Source of the DNA: Branchipolynoe longqiensis
Taxonomy: Eukaryota; Annelida; Polychaeta; Phyllodocida; Polynoidae
Direction: 5' to 3'
DNA: 64,000 nucleotides
Assembly: GCA_030323885.1 (NCBI GenBank)
Contig: CM059188.1
Coordinates: forward strand, 114,603,430-114,667,429
Shown here: one piece after another, positions 51,845 through 62,550 of the stretch
Position numbering within the stretch: the first letter of the stretch is position 1
Layout: every line of letters begins with the position of its first letter
Notes under the pieces: generated by a model
Database searches by the model: none
What the model was told of the DNA's origin: nothing
Seen by the model: the letters and a program-made list of their open reading frames with translations, nothing else
Program-made: the position numbers and the translations under genes

Positions 51845-52310
51845 AGATTAGATTAGAGTGTTTGAGCTGTATGCTCAGGCCAAGTCAGAGACTCCACCAT
51901 CAGGGCTCCTCGCTATGGGTGGTGAGATGCTCTGTTCAGTTTTGTCATGTGCAGTAATGAGTTTGAATCTGCTGGCGTTCGATGGCTGTATCCTGGAATC
52001 TGTGGTTCATCTGGTTTTGTTGTTAACACCTTGTCAAGCTGCTTTTTGAATGATCGTACACTGCAGTTTGATTGATTTCTTAAGTAAGCTGGCATCGTAT
52101 TGAAGAGCTGGACTCCTCGGACAGAAAGACTTCCTTCCCGCAGTGTTCTTGCTGACTGTGAGGACTTTGTATTTATTGTTGGTACCTTGCCAAGTGTACC
52201 ATATCTTTTTGAATAATACATTTTTATGCCACAGTTCTTCAATCTTTTTCCAGGTGTATATAATTCGATATCTTTCAGATAGATGGCATGGTGGGCTGCT
52301 GAAGATACTT
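51845..52310 (-). pseudogene. C-terminal fragment of a CR1/Rex-like non-LTR retrotransposon
   Basis: The minus-strand frame (about 52290-51913) contains IYLKDIELYTPGKRLKNCGI, SARTLREGSLSVRGVQLFN, TMPAYLRN and DEPQIPGY. From memory this is the conserved C-terminal tail of reverse transcriptases common in cnidarian and molluscan CR1-like elements. The copy is 5'-truncated (a stop lies upstream near 52325). The minus-strand 3' end shows TCTAATCTAATCT, a short-repeat tail. No catalytic motif is retained. Confidence 0.7.
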
Positions 52311-52395
52311 TAGTAGAGCTGTTTCACGATGTCTGCCATCACTTGATTATGATATGGCCTAACCAGAGTTGGATAATGTGGGGCAGAGAGCCATG

Positions 52396-52700
52396 TGCTG
52401 TTCTCTGTGGCGGAGTGGTTAGAGTGTCTGACTTTTTTATAGGTCGGACTCCTAATCTGAAGGTCGGTGGTTCGATTCCCCATGCCCCCACGTCTGCCAA
52501 TTTAGATTTCCACTGCTGTATATAACTTACAGCATCATCAAATGCCAGTTGCTCTCATACCATGTCTATGTGGTGTGGGAGGTTAAAAATCCCTTGGGTT
52601 GGTAAAAGTGTAGGCTCGGGCTTTCTATCGACAAACTGTCTAATGGTGAAAACAAGTCTGTTCAGACTTATCCATGATAGGCAGTATAAATCTTCAAGAG
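52396..52700 (+). mobile_element. SINE-B, full length
   Basis: Head GTGGCGGAGTGGTTAGAGTG and GGTCGGTGGTTCGATTCCCC, body through CTATCGACAAACTGTC, and end TATCCATGATAGGCAGTATA. Confidence 0.9.
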
Positions 52701-52739
52701 CCATGGATGGTTGTCCGATAGGCACTGCATCCGACAGGC

Positions 52740-52918
52740 ACTGCATTAATGGCGACTTCATAGTGCAGCCCCACAGGGAGACCAGGCCACCTGCACCCTG
52801 ACCTGATCTCCCACTCAGTCACATTATCCTGACATGAGCCAACCAGCCCTTGCCCTATCCTAATAATGCCGAGCCCCTGGCTAGGAGGCGACAAGTATCG
52901 ATTGCTAAGTTATTGGTT
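52740..52918 (-). mobile_element. SINE-A, front body
   Basis: Lacks the tail and most of the head (CATAGTGCAGCCCCAC to AAGTTATTGGTTTG). Forms a head-to-head inverted pair with the next copy. Confidence 0.82.
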
Positions 52919-53158
52919 TGATGCAGGATACTTGTCACTTCCTATCCTGGCGCTCAGCATTAATACGATAGGGCAAGGACTGGTTAGCTCAGTGCCAGGA
53001 TAATCTGACTGAGTGGGATATCGGGTCATGGCACCGATGGCATGATTTCCCAGTAGGGCAGCACTATAAAGTCGCCAAGAGTACGCACTGTCACAAGTCG
53101 GTTCCCATCCTGATATGACCTTAGATGACGCCAGGACGTAAAATTCCAACAACCAACC
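52919..53158 (+). mobile_element. SINE-A body and tail
   Basis: ATACTTGTCACTTCCTATCC to GCCAGGACGTAAAATTCC and an AACC-rich tail. Directly abuts the inverted copy. Confidence 0.85.
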
Positions 53159-53224
53159 ATCATGGAATGCTTGGCTGGGATACACTTAAAGGACCCAGAT
53201 CGGGGAACAGGAACTAGTTTGTGC

Positions 53225-53525
53225 AAAAATGTTTGTTTTATTTAGCGACACCTCTAGAACACATGGATTTTTATCAGCGGCTATTGAACGTCAAACATTT
53301 GCCACATTAGCCACATAGGCTACTCGTTATGATAAGCAGCAAGGGGTCTTTTATATGCACTTTCCCACAGACAGGACAGCACATGCCACAGCCTTTGATG
53401 AACCAGTTGTGGACCACTGGGTGGAACGGAAAATAGCCCAAACTGCAAATGTGTCCACTGAGCAGGATCAATCACATAATCCACACCTACACGGTGGACA
53501 CGCTACCGCCTGATGTCCCACTCCC
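53225..53525 (-). mobile_element. SINE-C, second copy
   Basis: Inverted counterpart of 29566-29895, with AGCAAGGGGTCTTTTATATG, CTTTGATGAACCAGTTGTGG and GCTACCGCCTGATGTCCC. Confidence 0.85.
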
Positions 53526-53603
53526 CTGTTGGTGCAAACAATCTCATCAATGAGCGTTCATAGCAGCAACACCCAATGGCTACACATATTTATTGCTTTA
53601 TTT

Positions 53604-53938
53604 AAAGTTGCATAATCCGATGGTTTTGAACCTTTGTCTTTTTCTGAGGTAAATATATTAGGTTTATAATTATAATCTACCTGACTCTAGTTTGAAGTAC
53701 ATTGTTTTTTAATGGCTAATTCTTGAAATATTTGAAGTGCAACCATGCAATATTAATTTTGGCAGGCTTCTGGCATAACAGGTTCTATTAAATAGTCTCG
53801 GTATTCCCTTCTATGTGGTGACAGGTGTGTAATAAGTGCACCACTATCTAAGTAAGATACGTAGAATCAAATCTAGGTAGGCAATTATTTTGGTTTTTGA
53901 AAATTTGATTTTGTTTCATCGGACTATGCAGCTTTAAC
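53604..53938 (+). mobile_element. TTAA-MITE, complete
   Basis: TTAAAGTTGCATAATCCGATG end and CATCGGACTATGCAGCTTTAA counterpart, with an internal deletion around the GGCAGGCTTCTGGC junction. Confidence 0.88.
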
Positions 53939-54069
53939 GTGAAAATGGAAACAGCGTTCCCGATACATGCCAAGGAGGGACTCACGTTAAATTATCGGTT
54001 AGAGTGAGGCGGGCATTAACCAAATAAAACACATGTCTGTGTCTGGGAGCTTTGGTAGCAAGCAGCTTA

Positions 54070-54380
54070 AAGGGTACATTCCTTACATGCGGTATCCGGT
54101 ATGCAGTATGCAAATGCGACAAAAAATCGAAACGCCTTGAAGCCTATGGGCTACATTCCTTACACGCGGCATGCGGCATGCGGCATGCGGCATGCGAATA
54201 CTGAATCGGTCCATGTAGCGATCGGTGCGGCATGTGAATGTGAATGCCCATAGACAACAGTGTTAGAGAAACCTGACACTATGTGTGTGGGTGTGGGTGA
54301 AAGGACCCAAACCGTTTGCATACTGCATGCTGCATGCCGCATGCCACATGCCGCATACCGCGTGTAAGGAATCCTAGCTT
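54070..54380. mobile_element. Foldback element with heptamer-array arms
   Basis: Arms read ATTCCTTACACGCGGCATGC (from 54153) and GCATACCGCGTGTAAGGAAT (to 54373). Each arm holds tandem GGCATGC heptamers, and a short centre contains CCATGTAGCGATCGGTGCGG. A partial repetition of the left arm starts at about 54078 (ACATTCCTTACATGCGGTAT). Related to 55250-55500. Confidence 0.65.
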
Positions 54381-54410
54381 TAGTGTGAACAGGAAGTGGA
54401 TTCCCACACG

Positions 54411-54427
54411 CTACCCCCTGGTGGCAG
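54411..54427 (-). promoter_or_regulatory. CTCF-like motif
   Basis: Reverse strand reads CGCTGCCACCAGGGGGTAG, a close match to the vertebrate/fly CTCF core CCACCAGGGGGC. Motif resemblance only. Confidence 0.4.
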
Positions 54428-54534
54428 CGTTGTGTATAAGTGTGTCTGTGTGTACGTGTGTGCGTGTCTGGCTGGTAAGCAGTTGACGAAGCTAGTGGAC
54501 TCTCCACCCTACCCCACCCTCAAAGCAAGGTCAT

Positions 54535-54700
54535 TATTTGGTGTCATCGCCAACCGGAAAAAGGGGGGAAAGCGGCAGTGCGCGCGTGCGCAGTAAGTGG
54601 GTTTTCCCACGCAGGTGACGCCGGAACTGGGGTCGTTTCTGCGCACATCAAACCGCGCAGCTGCCCACTTCCGGGACCGCCTTCCGGGAAACCCAAACCA
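54535..54700. promoter_or_regulatory. CpG-rich block with NRF1- and ETS-like motifs
   Basis: AACCGGAAAAAGG, GTGCGCGCGTGCGCAGTAAG (NRF1-like, also donor-like CAGTAAGT), CACTTCCGGGACC and CTTCCGGGAAACC. Could be an island promoter; no gene follows recognisably. Confidence 0.35.
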
Positions 54701-54897
54701 ATTGCAATCGACCCCTGCTGCTCTGTTGCATCCTCACACCCCCTCCCTCGCCCCCATACCCCAACTCAAAGGTCGGTACACACTACACGATGTCGGGACT
54801 GAACAAGTGTGATTGTCGTGCAAGTCGCAGCAGTTGCTAATAAGCATGGGTGCAAAGTGAGCTTCACTTCTCATGTAAGGCTCGGATTTCGTATAAG

Positions 54898-55240
54898 TTG
54901 GTTGGTTGTAATGTTAGAGTTTTACGTCCTGGCAACATCTAAAATCATATCAGGATGGGTACCAACTCATGACAGTGTGCACTCATGGCGACTTTATAAT
55001 TATAGTGCTGCCTCACTGGGAAATCAGACCGCCGCCACCATGGCACCAATATCCCACCCACTAACATTATCGTGACACTGTGCTAACGAGTCCATGTCCT
55101 ATCCTATTAATTTTGAGCGCCAGGCTAGGAAGTGACAAGTATCAATTTTATAAGTCATTGGTTTGACTCGACCGGGAACCGGACTCCTGACCTTCCGCAC
55201 GCAAGGCCCGTGCTCTACCGATTCCACTACCGCACCCAGT
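54898..55240 (-). mobile_element. SINE-A, full length, type-2 head
   Basis: From TTAGAGTTTTACGTCCTGGC to the inverted type-2 head CGTGCTCTACCGATTCCACT. Confidence 0.88.
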
Positions 55241-55249
55241 TATATGCAG

Positions 55250-55500
55250 TATGAGATATGTGGTATGTACATGAGACATAAAATGGAAAACATACAAATA
55301 CAATAGCTTTCATTCCATATGTTCGACTGCGAATGCGATTTGCGTAGACAGCAAAGTAGATCGCTCCATGTAGCGATTGGTGCGAATGTGAACCAAATGT
55401 GTCATTTCCAATACAAACAACGAAAAATCACTGCAGACCATGTACGCATTCACATACCGCTTACCACATACCACATACTGCATATATGGAATCCTAGCTT
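55250..55500. mobile_element. Relative of the heptamer foldback element
   Basis: Shares CTCCATGTAGCGATTGGTGC and the right-end word GGAATCCTAGCTTA with 54070-54380. Arms are degenerate (ATATGTGGTATGT, CACATACCACATACTGCAT). Confidence 0.5.
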
Positions 55501-55514
55501 AATGTATGATGCAA

Positions 55515-55822
55515 CGTGCGATGCGCAGCATGCGACATGCGACATGCAACACGTGACATGTGACATGTGACATATGACATGTGACATGCGACATGCTACA
55601 TATGACAAGTGAAATGCAACATGCAACATGCAACAAGTGAAAGTGACATGCAACACTCGATATGCGACATGTGACATGTGACATGTGGCATGCAACATGC
55701 AACAAGCGACATGCGACATGTGACATGCAACATGCGACATGCGACATGCGACATGCAACATGCGACCTGCGACATGCGACCTGTGACCTGCGACCTGCGA
55801 CATGCGACATGCGACATGCGTC
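55515..55822. repeat. 9-bp minisatellite (CATGCGACA)n
   Basis: About 33 units with CATGTGACA and CATGCAACA variants. Gives spurious His/Val/Ala/Cys frames on both strands. It starts right after the foldback-related element. Confidence 0.93.
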
Positions 55823-55935
55823 GTACGATTTAGCGCCATGTCACGGATAAACCTTCCGGTTTAGTGCGCGGAAGTACCCCGATTACAACACGACGCGATT
55901 TTCACACAGCAGCCTAGATAAGTACGGTATGTGTG

Positions 55936-56033
55936 TGGGATGGGGAGGGAGGGAGGGAGGGAGGGAGGGAGGGAGGGAGGGAGGGAGGGAGGGAGGGAGG
56001 GAGGGAGGGAGGGAGGGGGGGAGGGAGGGAGCG
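55936..56033. repeat. (GGGA)n microsatellite
   Basis: About 24 GGGA tetramers in tandem. Confidence 0.95.
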
Positions 56034-56064
56034 AGGTGCCATTAGGAAAATTCACACAGACTTA

Positions 56065-56418
56065 AAGCCGCATAGTCCAATGACAACATCAAATTTTCAA
56101 AACCAAAATAATTATCTAAATTTGATTCCACATATCTACCTTCGATACTGGTGCACATATTAAACATTTGTCGCCACACAGATGGGAATAGTGAGGCAAT
56201 TGAATAGAACCTGTTACTGCAGAGGGCGATGTTTCTCAGAGTTTTGGCAAGCTTGCCAAAATTAATTTAGCATGGTTGCACTTCAAATATCTCACAAGTT
56301 ACCCACTTCAAATAAAAGTTACTTCAAGCTAAAGTCAGGTACATTATAGCGATCAACCTAATGTATTTATCTCAGAAAATCTTTAAAAAAAACCAAAACC
56401 ATCGGACGATACAACCTT
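56065..56418 (-). mobile_element. TTAA-MITE
   Basis: Minus-orientation copy; left end AGCCGCATAGTCCAATG after TTAA, right end CATCGGACGATACAACC decayed. Confidence 0.85.
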
Positions 56419-56718
56419 CAGCACCTCCACACAACACTAAAGAAGAAAGATACATAGCACATGTCGGATTGGTCGGACAGTGTATTCCTCTCCTTATCAC
56501 ACCTCAGATTACCACACATCACGCACAGCACGCCACGCAACAACCCGCCTCACCTCGCCTCACCTCGCCTCACCTCACCGCATCGCATCCCACGTGAATG
56601 GCGCTGATGCATACCAAGCATGCGCTGAGAACTGCCTCCACGGCTTGCTGTCCGAAATCCACTTCTCCCTCTCTTTTCTCCACATCGCCCCGACTAGCGA
56701 GCTACACCTCACATTCCG
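56419..56718. other. Unassigned stretch with short CCTCA repeats
   Basis: No gene. (CTCACCTCGC)n-like repeat at 56547-56585. Confidence 0.45.
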
Positions 56719-57056
56719 GTTGGTTGGTTGTTGGAGTTTTACATCCTGGCAACATCTAAGGTCATATCAGGACGGGTACCTACCGACTTGTGACAGTGCA
56801 CGCATCATGGTGATTTTATAGTGCTGACCCACTGGGAGACCATGATGCCAGCGCCATGACCTGATATCCCACTCAGTCACATTATCCTGCCACCGAGCAA
56901 ACAAGTCCGTACCTTATCCTATTAATGCCGAGCATCAGGGTAGGTAGCGACAAGTATAATCTTTGTAAGTCATTGGTTTGACTCGACCGGGAATGGAACT
57001 CCTGACCTTCCGCACGGGAAGCCTGCGCTCTACCGATTCGGCCACCGCGTCCGGTT
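56719..57056 (-). mobile_element. SINE-A, full length, type-2 head
   Basis: Ends in the inverted head CTCTACCGATTCGGCCACCG and CGTCCGGT. The B-box side reads AATGGAACTCCTGACC. Confidence 0.9.
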
Positions 57057-57164
57057 CTCACGTTGCGAACCAGACTACCGCTGCTCCCCTCAGTGCATCT
57101 TAGAATCGGCGTGACTGAATCTCTTAACTCTAGCGTGGAAGACGGCTTTTTTTCCTTTTTTTTC

Positions 57165-57385
57165 CTTGAAGATTTATACTGCCTGTCATGGATAAGCTTG
57201 AATAGGCTTGTTTTCACCATTAGACAGTTTGTCGATAGAAAGCCCGAGCCTACACTTTTACCGACCCAAGGGATTTTTAACCTCCCACACCACATAGAGA
57301 TGGTATGAGAGCAACTGGCCTTTGATGAGGCTGTAAGTTATACCCACTGTGGAAATCCAAATTGGCAGAGGTGGGGGCAGAGGGT
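57165..57385 (-). mobile_element. SINE-B body
   Basis: CTTGAAGATTTATACTGCC to AAATTGGCAGAGGTGGGGGC. The tRNA head is cut at the junction with the next MITE. Confidence 0.85.
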
Positions 57386-57392
57386 GGATTCA

Positions 57393-57745
57393 ACTTAAAG
57401 TTGCATAGTTCGATGGTTTTGAGTTTTTGTCATTTCATGAGATCAATATTAGGGTTATAATCTATATTACTTAAGCTTGAAATATCTTTTATTTTAAATG
57501 GTTGCTTTTTGAGATATTTGAAGTACAAATATGCCGAAATAATATTGGCAAGCACTGTAAAACTCTGACACCATAGGCTTCTACAGAAACAGGTTCTGTT
57601 AAATTAAATTGACCTGGTCTTCCCTTCTATGTGGTAACAAATGCTTAATGAGTGCCCCAGCATCTAAGTTAGATATGTATAATCAAATCTAGGCCAGTGT
57701 TTTGGTTTTGCAAATTTGATGTTTTCATCGGAACTGCAAGTAATG
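57393..57745 (+). mobile_element. TTAA-MITE
   Basis: TTAAAGTTGCATAGTTCGATG to a decayed right end CATCGGAACTGCAAG. Confidence 0.85.
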
Positions 57746-57906
57746 CCCACCTCACACTAGCCGGGAATTTGAGGCGCATACCTTTGATTGGAGATTGGAA
57801 ATATACACTACTAATATAGTTTATCACAAGTCTATATGAGCCCCCGGCTCCAATCCCATAATACACCCTATTTTTGAAATTGCATAGTTGCATGATTTTG
57901 TTAAGT

Positions 57907-58250
57907 TTCCACCAGACGGGATGGCCGAATGAGTTGAGCGTCCGTCTCCCATTTTAATACATCGTGTGATTCCTACCCACAGGTTTGAACCCTGGTCGAT
58001 TCAAAACAATGACTTTAAAATTGATACTTGTCACTTCCTAGCCTGGCGCTTGGCATTATTAGGATAAGGCCAGGACTGGTTGGCTCAGTGTCAGGATAAT
58101 GTGACTGAGTGGGATATCAGGTTATGGTACAAGTGGCCTGGTCTCTCAGTGGGCCAACACTATAAAGTCACCATGAATGTGCACTGTCACCCGTCGATGC
58201 CTGTCCTTATATGTTGCCAAGACGTAAAACTCCAATAATCAATCAATTGA
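57907..58250 (+). mobile_element. SINE-A, full length, type-1 head (reference copy)
   Basis: Head CAGACGGGATGGCCGAATGA (A-box) and GGTTTGAACCCTGG (B-box), linker CACTTCCTAGCCTGGCGC, conserved body, tail AAGACGTAAAACTCCAATAA with AATC repeats. The head resembles a tRNA-Leu-like GGATGGCCGAATG start; parentage is inferred. Confidence 0.92.
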
Positions 58251-58575
58251 TGTAAAGTTTGCATCATGTTTTTTTAGATAAATATATTAAGTTTCCATTA
58301 TTAGTTAGTGTACTTACTGACTTAGTCCGAGGTATCTTTTATTTTAAAGGGATAACTCCGGATAGATTCGAAAATTAATTTTGTTGCACATATCAAAATG
58401 TTGGACACCTGAGGTTTCAAAAGTGACAGGTTCAATTAAAACTGACATAATGCATCTGCTATTCAGCAATACATGCTTAATAAGTAACCCAAACTGTAAG
58501 TTGAATATGTAGGATCAAATTTAGCTAAGTGCTTTGATTTAGAAAATTAAATGATTTTGTTAGGCACATCTGAAT
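58251..58575 (+). mobile_element. Old, diverged TTAA-MITE relative
   Basis: Preserves the order AGATAAATATATTAAG, TCTTTTATTTTAAA, AATTAATTTTGTTGC, TGCTTAATAAGT and GTAGGATCAAATTTAG, but without clear ends. Confidence 0.55.
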
Positions 58576-58850
58576 TAACCCTGAAAACAAATATCCTTAT
58601 CTCTGATTCACAGAATTCAACTCAAAATATTGACTAGTCCTAGGCGGTCTTAGAACAGGCTATGGCTAAGTTAGTCGCACAGGGTGTTGCTTATTTTATA
58701 CACAATTTGATTCTGAATTTGACGCGAGTCAACACTTTAATCGCTGGCAACAAGATGGGGCTAAGGGATCCATTTTGTTGTTGTTGTCGGGTACATTAGT
58801 TGTTTAAGCAGGGGAAATTTCCATCGTAGACACTTGGTCTTCTTCATTCC

Positions 58851-59073
58851 ACTGCTCCTTGCCCTATCCTTATAATGCCAAGCGCCTGGCTAGGAAGCGA
58901 CAAGCATACATTTTTAAAGTCATTGGTTTGACTCGACCAGGATTCAAACCCATGATCCCATGATCTACCAACATGGGAGACGGACGCTCTAACTCATTCG
59001 GCCATCCCGTCTGGTCATACAAAAGGGAATGTACCTATGATGTCGTTGTTCCTCATTCGGCCATCCCGTCTGG
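58851..59073 (-). mobile_element. SINE-A, 5' part, with duplicated head end
   Basis: 58851-59016 carries the linker and type-1 head. The terminal word CATTCGGCCATCCCGTCTGG is repeated at 59054-59073 after 37 bp. Confidence 0.8.
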
Positions 59074-59615
59074 TAGCGCCATGTAATCAAAGTTGCAATG
59101 AAATATTGTGAAATCAAATGGCTCTCCTCCATTTCACAAGCACAATCAAGAATCACGTGACCCCTGCAAACCTCCTTCCTATCTTTATTATTGTTCATAT
59201 AATCCTATCCCCTCCTCCCACCTCTAATTAGGTCAAATTTACCACTGAAAAAAAATCCCAGTATATCGATGTTGATAACATTAACAATCAATTGAATTTT
59301 TCTTTTAATGCAATACAATTTTGAAAAAAAAGAGCAATTCTTACAGCATTTAGTGACTTATATTTACAATAGCCCAATTAGGACCATTGTTTCCAGCTGT
59401 GGATATTTCGTTATGGTAGGCATCCTTATTGGTTAAAGGACATTAAAATCAAGCTACCGGTTTTGAACTGCCCTCTACTCTCAATCCCTTATGTCCAGAC
59501 ATGCACCCCTTCACCCCCGCCCTGACAACATTCTGTAAAATATTCTGGTATTCGGCATAGGCGGAATGCAAATGTTCCATTACTGATCACTGTACGTGAC
59601 CAGACGCATGTATGT
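59074..59615. other. Unassigned stretch
   Basis: AT-rich, no gene or repeat family recognised. Confidence 0.45.
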
Positions 59616-60039
59616 ATATATATATGTCTGGGTTGGTGCTGCCTGAGTGGGATGTAAATAGACATAGTGGTGCTGGCAGGTCTGGGTGTGGGTGCACTCA
59701 GGGCCTACCCCCTCTGCTGGGATAGGGATCACCACACTCAAAGGTCAAGGTTGGTGGTGGGCATGGGGCCATACAGCTTGTGGTGGTGGGCAGACCACTG
59801 GTATCCATGGGGACCAGGAATGCTGGATCCCTATTGGTAGGGCCAAGAATGCTTGTTTCCCATTGGGGGAAAGGGGTGGGGTGATACTCTACAATGAACC
59901 CATGTAACCATATAAATAATAAACTAGAGGGCTTGACTCTCTCTTCTTCTTTACACTTCATACTCTTCCTTTCTCTTTGTCTGAATTGATTTCACCATAG
60001 CCTGCCTACACATCCACATATTCGAGCCTTAGCCTTTAC
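59616..60039 (+). mobile_element. LTR-like repeat, second copy
   Basis: Shares its last ~280 bp with 17479-17790 (TGGTGGGCAGACCACTGG, ATAAATAATAAACTAGAGG, GACTCTCTCTTC) and ends GCCTTTACA. Left boundary uncertain; a solo LTR is the best guess. Confidence 0.45.
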
Positions 60040-60228
60040 AATTCGATTCACTTACCCCTTCACACTCCTTCATAGACCACCAGAGTAGAGAGCTTAGCTA
60101 GCTGGCTGCCTTGCTCTCTGGCTGGCTGCCTTCCGCGGAGCCTCTCCCTCTTTAATCTGATATTAGAGAATGCTAGATAATGATGCTAGAAGTGACTAAG
60201 ATTACAAGGCTCTTCTCCTACAATAGTT

Positions 60229-60582
60229 CGTTGGTTGTTGGGGTTTTACGACCTGGCAACATCTGAGGTCATATCAGGACGGGCATCGACTTGTGACAGT
60301 GCACACTCATGGCGATTTTATAGTGCTGCCTCACTGGGCTGGGGGAACAGGTCACTAGCAACATGACCTGATGATATCCCAGTCAGTCACATTATCCTAA
60401 CACTGAGCCAACCAGTCCTTGCCCTATCCTAATAGTAATAATGCTGAGTGTCTGGCTAGGATTAGGAAGCAACAAATATAGATTTTTAAGTCATTGGTTT
60501 GACTCAAGCAGGGTTCGAATAGATGTTTATCTACCAAAATGGGAGATAGACGCTCAACTCATTCCGCCATCCCGTCTGGTCA
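60229..60582 (-). mobile_element. SINE-A, full length, type-1 head
   Basis: From TTGGTTGTTGGGGTTTTACG to CATTCCGCCATCCCGTCTGG. Confidence 0.9.
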
Positions 60583-60829
60583 AATAATGATGCAGATCTG
60601 TGAGAAGTGACATATTACAAGGCTCTTCCCCTACACTATGAATACCAGCTAATTACTGCAGCTTTTCCTATTTTGCCGCCATCGGCCATTTATGTCGACG
60701 TCATATCATGTCACATTCCAATTGTCGTCTGCTTTGTTGTGGAACACCATGTTATAGAGCTGCGAACACCAACAAGAAAAATATAATTAAAAAGGAGAAA
60801 AAAAAAAGAGGAAAAAAGAAATCCCGCGG
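60583..60829. other. Short unassigned stretch
   Basis: No gene; purine-rich run AAAAAGGAGAAAAAAAAAAG at about 60788-60810. Confidence 0.4.
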
Positions 60830-61090
60830 TAGCTGGCGTTTCGTTATGGTCACGTGAGATGTCGGGCATGCGCATTCTGACGCCCAAAGCGCCGGCGTCT
60901 TCCGGCGACGTCAAAGCTCGGCCTTCCGGATATTAGCGCCATTAGAGCGCCGCCTAGCGGGCGAGGCCTTCATTAGCCCGCGCGACGCCCCCCTTTGAAC
61001 GCATGCGCACGGTCCTGACAGCCCGCGCGCAACATCCGCTTCCGGAACAGACGGCGCGGCAAAATAAGTCTCACTAGGGGGCGCCACCCA
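60830..61090. promoter_or_regulatory. CpG-island promoter-like block
   Basis: Motif cluster: GGTCACGTGAG (E-box/USF-like), CGGGCATGCGCATTC and AACGCATGCGCACGG (NRF1-like), CTTCCGGCG, CTTCCGGA and GCTTCCGGAAC (ETS-like), and CTCACTAGGGGGCGCCACC (CTCF-like, 61071-61087). This combination is typical of bidirectional housekeeping promoters in animals. No exon is recognisable on either side. Confidence 0.45.
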
Positions 61091-61125
61091 AAGGATAATG
61101 TTTAACCCGTTCACCACTAACCGTT

Positions 61126-61366
61126 CTAGCTGTCATGACTGCCAAATGTCGTCTGCTGTCATGACTGCTAGATGTCGTCTGCTATCATTACTGCCAAATG
61201 TTGTCTGCTGTATATGACTGCTAAATGTTGTCTTCTGCCATGACTGCCAAATGTCGTCTGCTGTCATGATTTCTAGATGTCATCTGATGTCATGACTGCT
61301 AAATGTCTCCTGTCCTGGCTGCTAAATGTCGTCCGCTGTCATGAATGCTAAATGTCGTCTGCTGTC
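61126..61366. repeat. ~26-bp tandem repeat
   Basis: About nine units of GCTGTCATGACTGCTAAATG plus TCGTCT with point variants. Confidence 0.92.
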
Positions 61367-61443
61367 GATAGAATTGATTGCAGCTATATATATTTCTCTA
61401 AATCCTTTCTGTTTGCGCATGAAGAGTGTTATGTGGTTTTATT

Positions 61444-61724
61444 TTTAAATTGCATAGTCCGATTGTTTTGAGTTTCGGTCATTATCTGAGATGAATATGT
61501 TAGGTTGATCGTTATAATCTACCTTACTTTAGTTTGAAGTAGCTTGTATTTTAAATTGCTAACTTTTCAGATATTCGAAGTGCAAACATGCATAATTAAT
61601 TTTGGCAAGCAGCCAGAACTCTGAGACCATTGGCTTCAGCAGTAATAGATTCTATTAAACTGCTTCAGTATTCCCTTCTATGTGGCGACACATGTTTGAA
61701 AAGTGTGCCAGTATCTAAGATACA
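61444..61724 (+). mobile_element. TTAA-MITE, 3' end lost
   Basis: Begins TTAAATTGCATAGTCCGATTG and proceeds to CAGTATCTAAGATA, then is replaced by an (AT)n run. Confidence 0.85.
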
Positions 61725-62324
61725 TATATATATATATATGTATATATGCAGTCTAGATTGCATGAACCATGATATCTATATTTATTTATTGATGTCTTTG
61801 GCAGTGCATATGATTGAAATTGAACACACTTCTTCACGCTATTATACAACAAACACATCATGATTTCTTCGCAGATATCTTTGCTACAGAGGCTTGCTGG
61901 TACCGATCACTACACAGACAGTGTGCACCCGGCAGTAGGATACATCAGTAGAGAAATCAATAGACATCATTCGATATCGCTAGACATTATTAGAAATCAG
62001 AAGATATCATTTGACGTTAGTAGTAGTCGTCATTAGACGTCACGAGACATCACAAGACATAGCCATCACAAGATGTCAGTGAACATCACCAGACATTAAT
62101 ATATGCTCACTATTACAGATATTAATAACACGACATTAATACACGACAGATATTAATAACACGACATTAAGACACCACCAACACTACAGCTGGCCAGCAT
62201 TGAAAACAAGCCTGGGTACACAGGCTTACATGCTATGGACAGAATAAATACAGCCTCAATAAGAAAAAAAACTAAACAAAAAAAAACGTCAGTAGACTTA
62301 CGTACACATCAGTACTTCCTCCTA
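61725..62324. other. Unassigned stretch with degenerate GACATCA repeats
   Basis: (TA)n at 61722-61748. From 61960 to 62160 short words (AGACATCAC, GACATTAAT) recur irregularly. 62175-62275 repeats the retroposon 3' end seen at about 32170-32270. No gene. Confidence 0.5.
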
Positions 62325-62550
62325 GCTGGCTTACTAGCCTGGCGCTCGGCATTACAAGGATAAGGCAAGGACTGGTTGGCTCAGTCTGAGGATAATGTGA
62401 CTGAGTGGGATATCAGGTCATGATACTGGCGGCCTGGTCTCCCAGTTGGGCAACACTATCAAACCACCATGAGTGTCCACTGTCACAAGTCAGTAACCGT
62501 CCTGATATGAATTTAGATGTTGCCAGTACATAAAACTCCAACAACCAACC
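62325..62550 (+). mobile_element. SINE-A body and tail
   Basis: GCTTACTAGCCTGGCGCTCG to CATAAAACTCCAACAACC. Its tail runs into the 30-bp array. Confidence 0.85.

Noticed and set aside
57907..57990. Functional tRNA genes at the SINE heads (also 14331, 29566, 52396, 30016)
   Set aside because: A and B boxes are present, but acceptor arms are mostly unpaired and each is joined to a repeated SINE body.
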